A stretch of DNA of 15,239 bases. Source: Frankiaceae bacterium. GTDB taxonomy: Bacteria > Actinomycetota > Actinomycetes > JADGOU01. Positions 6,971 to 13,026 of the stretch are shown here, in pieces. Made by a program: the position numbers and the translations under genes. The notes under the pieces are model-generated. The model did no database searches and was not told where the DNA came from. It was given only the letters and a program-made list of their open reading frames with translations. The stretch spans positions 1-15,239 of the forward strand of contig JADGOU010000032.1 of NCBI GenBank assembly GCA_017882835.1, written 5' to 3'. How positions within the stretch are numbered: position 1 is the first letter of the stretch; each line of letters begins with the position of its first letter.

Positions 6971-8119
6971 TCAGCGCAGCCGGCGCGCGCCCGAGGTCGG
7001 CGTCACCCCGAAGACCTCCGGCGCGCGGAACCCGGCGGCGGCGAAGGCGGCCCGCACGGCGGCGGTCAGCTCCTCGCGCGCCGCCGTCGGCACCAGGGCG
7101 AGCGCGCAGCCACCGAAACCGCCCCCGGTCATCCGGGCTCCCACGGCGCCGGCGGCCATCGTGGCCGTGACCGCGGTATCCAGCTCGGGGCAGGAGATCT
7201 CGAAGTCGTCGCGCATGGAGACGTGCGACGCGGACAGCATCGGCCCGATCTGGGCGATCTTCCCGGCTCGCAACAGCTCCACGGTCGCCAGCACCCGAGC
7301 GTTCTCGGTGACCACGTGCCGCGCCCGCCGCCGCGTCACCGGGTCCAGCTCTGATCCTGCGGCGTCAAGCTGGTCAGGGGTGACGTCCCGCAGCGCCGGC
7401 ACCCCGAGCACGCGGGCCGCCTGCTCGCAGGAGCGGCGGCGGGCGCCGTACTCGCCGGTGGCGTGGGCGTGGGTGACCCGGGTATCCACCAGCAGCAGCG
7501 CAAGGTCGTCGGCGGCGACGTCGAGCGGTACGGCCTGCGCCCGTAGCGACCGGCAGTCGAGGAAGACGGCGTGGCCGGCCTGGGCGAGCAGCGCCGCCAT
7601 CTGGTCCATCACGCCGACCGGGGCACCGACGACCTCGTTCTCGGCCCGCTGGCCGGCCAGCGCCAGCTCGGTGCGGGACAGCGTCGAGTCGGTTAGGTCG
7701 GCGACCGCCAGGGCGACCGCACCTTCCAGCGCGGCGCTGGAGGACAGCCCACCGCCGACCGGGACGTCGGAGTCGACCATGACGTCCAGCCCCGGGACTG
7801 CAACCCCCGCCTCGCGCAGTGCCCACACCACTCCCAGCGGGTACGCCGACCAGCCGGACACCACGCCCGGGGCAAGGTCGGCGACCGCGAGCTCCGGCGC
7901 CGTACCTTCCTGCCTCGACCAGCACCGCAGCTGGCCGTCGGCCCGTCGGCCCACTGCCACCAGCGCCTCGCGGTCGATGGCGAACGGCAGCACGAAGCCG
8001 TCGTTGTAGTCGGTGTGCTCACCGATCAGGTTCACTCGGCCCGGGGCGGCCCACACCCCGTCCGGGGACCCGCCGGTCTGCTCGGCGTAGCTAGTGGCGA
8101 CTGCGTCGGCCCGCTCCAT
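6971..8119 (-). CDS. galK: Galactokinase
   Basis: This cytoplasmic GHMP-family kinase phosphorylates alpha-D-galactose to galactose-1-phosphate with ATP, the first committed step of the Leloir pathway. The 382-residue protein has all three family motifs. The galactokinase signature GRVNLIGEHTDYNDGFVLP lies at 27-45, the ATP-binding loop VPVGGGLSSSAALE at 119-132, and the third motif TGGGFGGCALALV at 331-343. GVMDQMA (169-175) supplies the catalytic aspartate Asp172, and Arg28 is the transition-state arginine. ATG 8119 has GGTGAG 7 bases upstream and gives the length expected for actinobacterial GalK. An in-frame GTG at 8131 and ATG at 8158 are alternatives. No galT, galE or sugar transporter is in the window, so it stands apart from a gal operon here. 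It converges on the permease gene. Confidence 0.95.
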   Translation of the reverse strand: MERADAVATSYAEQTGGSPDGVWAAPGRVNLIGEHTDYNDGFVLPFAIDREALVAVGRRADGQLRCWSRQEGTAPELAVADLAPGVVSGWSAYPLGVVWALREAGVAVPGLDVMVDSDVPVGGGLSSSAALEGAVALAVADLTDSTLSRTELALAGQRAENEVVGAPVGVMDQMAALLAQAGHAVFLDCRSLRAQAVPLDVAADDLALLLVDTRVTHAHATGEYGARRRSCEQAARVLGVPALRDVTPDQLDAAGSELDPVTRRRARHVVTENARVLATVELLRAGKIAQIGPMLSASHVSMRDDFEISCPELDTAVTATMAAGAVGARMTGGGFGGCALALVPTAAREELTAAVRAAFAAAGFRAPEVFGVTPTSGARRLR

Positions 8120-8203
8120 CGTGCGGCTCACCGCGCGTCCACGACGCGGACCACCCACGCCGGCGCAGCCTGATCGCGCATGGTCGGCCAGGCTACTGGC
8201 TGT

Positions 8204-8257
8204 TCCGGCGAGGCGGTCCGGCGAGACGGTCCGGCGAGGCGCTTCCGGCGAGACGCT
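8204..8257. repeat. Nested tandem repeat, four 13-14-base units
   Basis: Units are 8204-8216, 8217-8229, 8230-8243 and 8244-8257. Each begins TCCGGCGA and then alternates GGCG, GACG, GGCG, GACG; the first pair ends in G, the second pair in CT. The pattern therefore looks like a duplicated pair (26 then 28 bases), itself built from a duplication. It lies between galK and the cstA unit, and its last base touches the putative -35 box of the latter. Confidence 0.75.
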
Positions 8258-8285
8258 TCCAACCCGCCGTACCGTGGGTTAGTTT
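8257..8285 (+). promoter_or_regulatory. Possible promoter of the cstA unit
   Basis: TTCCAA (8257-8262) and TAGTTT (8280-8285) are 17 bases apart, with the -10 fitting the actinobacterial TANNNT form. This would start transcription near 8292, about 16 bases before GTG 8308. It abuts the tandem repeat array. Confidence 0.3.
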
Positions 8286-8307
8286 GTCGGGTCGAAGGCA
8301 GGTGGCG

Positions 8308-8673
8308 GTGATCACTGTCCAGGCGGCCGCCCAGCGCGAGCTGCGGTCCGACGAGGTGCTGGTCTTCGACTGGCACCACGTGGCAATCTGCTGTGCCGGC
8401 GCCGGGGAGACGTCACTGCGCGCCGCGCCCGGCACGAGCATCGCCGGTTCATCGACGTACCGGCTGCTGCCCGGCGATCCCGTTGCCCCGGTCTACGCCC
8501 ACCGGCAGGCCTATCCGCACCTGGTCGACCGGGACGTCACCATCGACGCTCGGCGCTTGTTCGGGCGCCGGCAGTTCCGCTCCAACCTGCCAAGTGACTT
8601 CGGACTGCGCGCCAGCCTCGGTCGGCTGCCGGCCCAGCCGTCTTCCCCCACCCCCCGCGGAGGTGTCCGATGA
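8308..8673 (+). CDS. Uncharacterised 121-residue protein translationally coupled to cstA
   Basis: I do not recognise this protein. It is real by coding pattern: third codon positions are strongly G/C throughout and the frame is uninterrupted. Its TGA overlaps the cstA start codon as ATGA (8670-8673), a typical translational coupling. GTG 8308 is preferred because GAAGG lies 8 bases upstream; TTG 8284 and GTG 8302 are in-frame alternatives. It has no signal peptide and no membrane segment. Notable parts are FDWHHVAICCAGAGE (about 21-35), with adjacent histidines and adjacent cysteines, and a basic, aromatic second half (YAHRQAYPHLVDRDVTIDARRLFGRRQFRSNL). The C-terminus is Pro/Ser-rich and overlaps the cstA ribosome-binding site GGAGG (8659-8663). 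By position it is likely an accessory or regulatory partner of CstA-YbdD, but that is inference from context alone. Confidence 0.72.
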   Translation: MITVQAAAQRELRSDEVLVFDWHHVAICCAGAGETSLRAAPGTSIAGSSTYRLLPGDPVAPVYAHRQAYPHLVDRDVTIDARRLFGRRQFRSNLPSDFGLRASLGRLPAQPSSPTPRGGVR

Positions 8674-10886
8674 GCTCCGAGCTGCGTACCGACGACCGGT
8701 CCGGTGACCAGCTGGCCGACCGGCCCGGCGGCCGGTCCCGCATCGGCCAGACGATCGTGTGGGTGCTGGTCGCGGTCGTCGGCGCGACCGCCTGGGGAGT
8801 GCTGGCGCTGGTCCGGCACGAACGGATCTCGGCGCTCTGGCTACTCGCCGCCGCGCTGGGCTCCTACGCCATCGCCTACCGCTTCTACGCGCGGTTCATC
8901 GTCCGCCGGGTGCTGGGAGTCGACGACACCCGGGCCACGCCGGCGGAACGGTTGGAAAACGACATCGACTTCCAGCCGACCGACCGGCGGGTACTCTTCG
9001 GACACCACTTCGCCGCCATCGCGGGCGCCGGCCCGCTCGTGGGTCCGGTGCTGGCGGCCCAGATGGGCTACCTACCGGGCACGATCTGGATCGTCGCCGG
9101 CGTGATCTTCGCCGGTGCGGTGCAGGACATGGTGACGCTGTTCTTCTCCATGCGCCGCGACGGCAAGAGCCTCGGGCAGATGGCCCGCGAGGAGATCGGA
9201 CCGGTCGGCGGGGCCGCCGCGCTGCTGGCCGTCTTCACCATCATGATCATCCTGTTGGCGGTGCTCGCGCTGGTCGTGGTCAACGCCCTGGCCGCCTCGC
9301 CGTGGGGCACTTTCTCGATCGCGATGACCATCCCGATCGCGCTGCTCATGGGGTTCTACCTGCGGGTGCTGCGACCCGGCCGGGTGATGGAGACCACGGT
9401 GATTGGCGTCGCCCTGCTGCTGCTGGCCATCGTTGCCGGCGGTTGGGTGCAGGAGTCCAGCTGGGCGAGCGCCTTCACGCTGTCGGCGAAGGCGCTGGTC
9501 ATCTGTCTGGTGGTCTACGGCTTCTTCGCCTCCGTGCTGCCAGTGTGGATGCTGCTGGCGCCGCGGGACTACCTGTCGACCTTCATGAAGATCGGCACGA
9601 TCGGCCTGCTGGCGATCGGCATGCTGTTTACCCTGCCGGTGCTGCACAACGAGGCGATCACGAAGTTCGCCACCAACGGCAAAGGTCCGGTCTTCGCCGG
9701 CTCGCTGTTCCCGTTCGTCTTCATCACGATCGCCTGCGGCGCACTGTCGGGCTTCCACTCGCTGATCGCTTCGGGCACTACCCCAAAGATGATCGAGAAG
9801 GAGTCGCAGATCCGGCTGATCGGGTACGGCGGGATGCTCGCCGAGTCCTTCGTCGCCATCAGCGCCATGATCGCCGCTTCGGTGCTCGACCAGGGCCTCT
9901 ACTACGCGATCAACGCTCCGGCGGGCGTGGTCGGCGCGACGGCCCAGACCGCCGCGACCGCCGTCACCAACCTCGGGTTCCCGATCACCCCGAACGCGCT
10001 GACCGCGGCCGCCGCACAAGTGCAGGAAAAGACCCTGATCGCCCGAACCGGAGGGGCGCCCACGCTGGCGGTCGGGATGTCGGAGATCTTCTCCAGCGCC
10101 TTCGGGGACACCCTCAAGGCCTACTTCTACCACTTCGCGATCATGTTTGAGGCGCTGTTCATCCTGACCACGGTGGACGCCGGCACCCGGGTCGGCCGCT
10201 TCATGCTGCAGGACACGCTCGGCAACGTTTGGAAGCCGATGGCTCGGGTGTCCTGGTGGCCGGGCGTGTGGTCCACCAGCGCCGTCGTCGTCGGCGCGTG
10301 GGGTTACTTCCTGTGGACCGGCGTCACCAACCCGCTCGGCGGGATCAACCAGCTGTTTCCGCTGTTCGGCATCGCCAACCAGCTGCTGGCCGCGGTAGCC
10401 CTGGCGGTGTGCACCACGTTGTTGATCAAGCACGACAAGCTCAAGTACGCGTGGGTCACCGCAATCCCGCTGGCCTGGGACACCTTGGTGACCCTCACTG
10501 CCAGCTGGCAGAAGATCTTCTCCGCTGATCCGGGTCTCGGGTTCTTCGCCCAGCGCGACCGCTTCCAGACTGCGCTGGACAAGGGCACAGTGCTCAAGCC
10601 CGCGAAGAACATCGCCGACATGCACGCGGTGGTGACGAACTCCACCGTCGACGGCGTGCTCTCGGCGCTGTTCGCCGGACTGATCGTCATCGTGCTGCTC
10701 GACGCCGTCCGGGTCTGCATAAAGGCGGCCCGGACCCGCGGCGGGTTGCCGACCGCGGAGGCACCTTACGTCGAGTCGCATATCGTCGCGCCGGCCGGAC
10801 TGATCCCCACCGCCGAGGAGCGGCGGGTGTTGGCCGGGACCGGGGCCGGTAGTGGGTCGGGAACTCGGGGGGCGCACCCGTCGTGA
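8670..10886 (+). CDS. cstA: Carbon starvation protein A (peptide/pyruvate transporter)
   Basis: This large inner-membrane transporter belongs to the CstA/BtsT family, which imports peptides or pyruvate during carbon limitation. The 738 residues include a hydrophilic N-terminus (1-26), a first membrane helix (27-47), and the family hallmark FGHHFAAIAGAGPLVGPVLAAQMGYLPGTIWIVAGVIFAGAVQDMVTLFFSMRRDGKSLGQ starting near 110. Many further helices follow, including CGALSGFHSLIASGTTPKMI and the late NPLGGINQLFPLFGIANQLLAAVAL. ATG 8670 has an excellent GGAGGTG 5 bases upstream and overlaps the stop of the preceding small gene. Its own TGA overlaps the GTG of ybdD (10883-10886). E. coli CstA is 701 residues, so this is slightly long, mostly from its hydrophilic ends. 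Induction on carbon limitation is expected from the family, but no CRP-type site is visible. Confidence 0.96.
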   Translation: MSSELRTDDRSGDQLADRPGGRSRIGQTIVWVLVAVVGATAWGVLALVRHERISALWLLAAALGSYAIAYRFYARFIVRRVLGVDDTRATPAERLENDIDFQPTDRRVLFGHHFAAIAGAGPLVGPVLAAQMGYLPGTIWIVAGVIFAGAVQDMVTLFFSMRRDGKSLGQMAREEIGPVGGAAALLAVFTIMIILLAVLALVVVNALAASPWGTFSIAMTIPIALLMGFYLRVLRPGRVMETTVIGVALLLLAIVAGGWVQESSWASAFTLSAKALVICLVVYGFFASVLPVWMLLAPRDYLSTFMKIGTIGLLAIGMLFTLPVLHNEAITKFATNGKGPVFAGSLFPFVFITIACGALSGFHSLIASGTTPKMIEKESQIRLIGYGGMLAESFVAISAMIAASVLDQGLYYAINAPAGVVGATAQTAATAVTNLGFPITPNALTAAAAQVQEKTLIARTGGAPTLAVGMSEIFSSAFGDTLKAYFYHFAIMFEALFILTTVDAGTRVGRFMLQDTLGNVWKPMARVSWWPGVWSTSAVVVGAWGYFLWTGVTNPLGGINQLFPLFGIANQLLAAVALAVCTTLLIKHDKLKYAWVTAIPLAWDTLVTLTASWQKIFSADPGLGFFAQRDRFQTALDKGTVLKPAKNIADMHAVVTNSTVDGVLSALFAGLIVIVLLDAVRVCIKAARTRGGLPTAEAPYVESHIVAPAGLIPTAEERRVLAGTGAGSGSGTRGAHPS

Positions 10887-11080
10887 CTATCGGCTGGGCC
10901 GGCACCGCCCTGCGCGGCATCCGCTGGTACCTGCGGGAGGCCACCGGCGAGTCGGCGTACGACTCCTACGTCACGCACGCTCGCCGGGAGCATCCCGATG
11001 CGCCAGTGTTGCCGCGGCGGGACTTCGAGCGGGTCCGCCAGGACGCCCGGGCGAGCCAGACCCGGGCGCGCTGCTGCTGA
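10883..11080 (+). CDS. YbdD/YjiX family small CstA-associated protein
   Basis: This 65-residue protein belongs to the DUF466 (YbdD/YjiX) family, which is almost always encoded directly after cstA or btsT. In E. coli the partner protein is needed for transporter activity. Matching features are WYLREATGESAYDSYVTHARREHPDAPVLPRRDFERVRQD (15-54), containing the family Y..Y..H.r..HP..P pattern and the phenylalanine of the D/E-F motif. The C-terminus ends in Cys-Cys. It starts at GTG 10883 within the cstA stop (GTGA overlap), so translation depends on cstA. It ends 13 bases before the stop of the convergent AI-2E transporter gene, leaving no room for a conventional terminator between them. Confidence 0.92.
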   Translation: MTIGWAGTALRGIRWYLREATGESAYDSYVTHARREHPDAPVLPRRDFERVRQDARASQTRARCC

Positions 11081-11093
11081 GCTGGCCCTACCG

Positions 11094-12332
11094 TCAGGAC
11101 GCCGCAGCGGCGTCCGCCTGCTCGCCGCGGTGCACCCGGGCGAAATACGTCGTCACCGTGGTGATGACGGCGATCAGCGGTACGGCGACGATGGCACCCG
11201 GGATGCCGGCGATGATGCTGCCGGCGGTGATCCCGAAGGCCACCGCCAGCGGGTGCAGGTGCACCGCCCGGCCCAGCACGAGCGGCTGCAGGATGTGGCC
11301 TTCCAGCTGCTGCACGGCCAGCACCACGGCCGCGATGATCAGCGCCACTGCCGGCCCCTTGGCGACCAGGGCCACGAGTACGGCGGCGATGCCGGCGACG
11401 GTGGCGCCCACCAGTGGGATGAAAGCGGCCAAGAAGGTCAGCAGCGCCAGCGGCACGACCAGCGGCGTCCCAGTGAGCAGCAGGCCCAGTCCGATGAACA
11501 CCGCGTCCACGGTGGCCACCAGGATCGTCCCCCGGATGTAGCCGGTCAGGGTCCTCCAGGCTCGGGTGCCGGCCTCGTCAACCTCCGGTCGCACGTGTGC
11601 GCTGAACAACCGGAGCACCCAGCGCCAGATGCGCTCGCCGTCGAAGAGCAGGAAGAACGTCGTGAACAACACCAGTACGGTGCCACCCAGGACCTCCAGC
11701 GCCGTCCGGGCGCCCTGCACCGCGCCCGTCGCCAGCCGCGACTGGTTGTCCCGGATGGCATCCCGGATCTGGCCGCGGTAGCGGTCGATCTGTTGCTGGT
11801 CGACGCTCGCCGGCCCGGTGACCAGCCAGTTCTGCACCTTGTCGATGCCGCCGCTGACACTGGTCTGCAGTTGGGTGATGTCGTGGCCGGCCTGCCGGGA
11901 GGCCAACGTGCCCACACCGGCCAGCAGCAGGACTAGGCCCAGAACGGTAACCGCGGCCGCCAGCCCTCGCGAGGCGCCGGCCCGGCGCAGCCGGCTCGTC
12001 ACCGGCCACAGCAAAGCGCTGATCAGCAGGGCCGCGAACACCGCCAGGGCGATCAGCTGGAGCCGGGCGAGCAGCAGGCCCAGCAGTACGACGGCGGCCG
12101 TCACGATGAGGATGCGCAGGCTCCAATCGGAGGCGGCGCGCAGCAGCGGCGGAGCCATGGTGCTGGGAGCGCGGCGCGCGCCGGGACTCGCTTCGCCGCC
12201 GGCACTCGCCCGTTCGCCGCCGTCGCGCGGTCCGGCGTCCGCTTGCCGGTCGCTGACCGGAGGGCCGGCGGGGGCAGTCGTCGCCCCCGGTCGGCTCAGG
12301 GTGTGCTGAGCGTCAGCTGACATGCCGCACAT
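11094..12332 (-). CDS. AI-2E family transporter (TqsA/PerM-like membrane protein)
   Basis: This polytopic membrane protein of 412 residues belongs to the AI-2E (PF01594) family. Members include the autoinducer-2 exporter TqsA and Na+/H+ antiporters; the substrate cannot be assigned. A long hydrophilic Ala/Gly/Pro-rich N-terminus (about 1-65) precedes two or three membrane helices (about 71-130). A soluble, helical region follows (TLASRQAGHDITQLQTSVSGGIDKVQNWL, about 138-205), then more helices with TGYIRGTILVATVDAVFIGLGLLLTGTP and the family motif LTFLAAFIPLVGATVAGIAAVLVAL. It closes with LEGHILQPLVLGRAVHLHPLAVAFGITAGSIIAGIPGAIVAVPLIA, a strong match. ATG 12332 and ATG 12323 are both possible; neither has a good Shine-Dalgarno, and both sit at a hairpin. 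It lies 48 bases downstream of the DUF3618 gene and is probably co-transcribed with it. Confidence 0.88.
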   Translation of the reverse strand: MCGMSADAQHTLSRPGATTAPAGPPVSDRQADAGPRDGGERASAGGEASPGARRAPSTMAPPLLRAASDWSLRILIVTAAVVLLGLLLARLQLIALAVFAALLISALLWPVTSRLRRAGASRGLAAAVTVLGLVLLLAGVGTLASRQAGHDITQLQTSVSGGIDKVQNWLVTGPASVDQQQIDRYRGQIRDAIRDNQSRLATGAVQGARTALEVLGGTVLVLFTTFFLLFDGERIWRWVLRLFSAHVRPEVDEAGTRAWRTLTGYIRGTILVATVDAVFIGLGLLLTGTPLVVPLALLTFLAAFIPLVGATVAGIAAVLVALVAKGPAVALIIAAVVLAVQQLEGHILQPLVLGRAVHLHPLAVAFGITAGSIIAGIPGAIVAVPLIAVITTVTTYFARVHRGEQADAAAAS

Positions 12333-12340
12333 TCTGCGGC
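12324..12340. promoter_or_regulatory. Perfect hairpin at the AI-2E transporter start
   Basis: GCCGCA (12324-12329) and TGCGGC (12335-12340) form a 6-base stem with a 5-base loop. In the minus-strand transcript, start codon ATG 12332 falls at the loop/stem edge and ATG 12323 follows the stem directly. It could control initiation or be a dyad operator. Confidence 0.4.
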
Positions 12341-12380
12341 AGGTTCCGGGTGCCGACGACTGGGCGGCACCGCACGCCGG

Positions 12381-12920
12381 TCAGCGAGAGCGAGCTCGCC
12401 GGCGACGCAGGAACACGAAGAGCACGGTCATCGCGCCGCCGGCCATTGCCACCCGGTCCCAGCGGACCGTCTTGCGCGCCGGGTCCCAGGCGGCGACCCC
12501 GGCGTAGCCGGGGTCGGCCGGCAAGGTCCCCGCCGAGTCGCCAATCGGCTCGCCGGCGGTGGCGCCCGGATTCCAGGCGGCGTCGGGGTCGTGCACCGGC
12601 GGCCGGGCAGCCGGCAGCCGGCTGGCCAGGCCAGCCGGCAGCCGACCGGTCAGGTCCGCCGGCAGCCGGCTGGAAAGGTCGGCGGATGCGCTTCCGGCCC
12701 GCTCGCGGAACGCTCCGGCCTTCTCGAGCAGCACCTCGCTCTTGGCCCGGAGCACCTCGCCCTGCTGCCGAGCGGTGAGCTTCACCTTGTACGCGCTCCG
12801 GTTGGCGACGTTTTTCGGACTGACCCTCTGGGCGATGGCATCGACCGTCTCGGCCAGTTCGCGGCGGGTCGCCTCGATCTCGCGCTGGATCGCCTTCGGG
12901 TTCGAACCGCTCGCAGCCAC
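12381..12920 (-). CDS. DUF3618 domain protein with C-terminal membrane anchor
   Basis: This 179-residue protein has no known biochemical role. Residues 8-35 (NPKAIQREIEATRRELAETVDAIAQRVSP) are the DUF3618 signature, a helical segment common in actinobacteria, often near holin-like and other small envelope proteins. A charged helical stretch follows (41-78), then a Pro/Ala/Gly-rich region with RLPA at 85, 93 and 101 at an 8-residue period. Next is a disordered stretch and a hydrophobic helix near the C-terminus (RVAMAGGAMTVLFVFL, 156-171) ending in an Arg-rich tail (RRRRARSR). This suggests a C-tail-anchored membrane protein with the bulk in the cytoplasm. GTG 12920 is preceded by GAGGAGG 8 bases upstream; the longer frame from 12995 is rejected for that reason. 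It lies 106 bases after the GH15 gene and 48 before the AI-2E gene. Confidence 0.83.
   Translation of the reverse strand: MAASGSNPKAIQREIEATRRELAETVDAIAQRVSPKNVANRSAYKVKLTARQQGEVLRAKSEVLLEKAGAFRERAGSASADLSSRLPADLTGRLPAGLASRLPAARPPVHDPDAAWNPGATAGEPIGDSAGTLPADPGYAGVAAWDPARKTVRWDRVAMAGGAMTVLFVFLRRRRARSR
12597..12668 (-). repeat. 24-base periodic repeat encoding RLPA octapeptides
   Basis: Inside the DUF3618 gene, three successive eight-residue units begin RLPA (RLPADLTG, RLPAGLAS, RLPAARPP). The DNA shows the same near-repeat with the core CCGGCAGCCG. It probably arose by slippage and expansion in a flexible linker. Confidence 0.6.
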
Positions 12921-12973
12921 GTCCGTCGCCTCCTCGTCGTCACATTGTCCGGTTGGCCGTTCTCGGGGGTGGC

Positions 12974-13015
12974 AGCGCCATGCCCGTCGAGGCATACCCG
13001 TCGAGCGCCATGCCC
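12974..13015. repeat. 12-base direct repeat with internal inverted repeat
   Basis: AGCGCCATGCCC occurs at 12974-12985 and 13004-13015; CCCGTCGAG occurs at 12983-12991 and 12997-13005. ATGCC (12980-12984) can pair with GGCAT (12991-12995). The cluster fills the space between the GH15 stop and the DUF3618 start, and could fold as a transcript-processing or termination structure. Confidence 0.45.
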
Positions 13016-13026
13016 AGCCTGGCAGA

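Noticed and set aside
8128..8181. A 17-codon frame ending 8 bases before the galK start (possible leader peptide)
   Set aside because: It has no run of regulatory codons and no attenuator-like hairpin, and such short frames are common by chance here.
9072..10877. A 601-codon minus-strand open frame opposite cstA
   Set aside because: Its composition (His/Gln/Asp/Gly/Arg-rich) is that of an antisense frame to a membrane protein gene, and cstA is certain.
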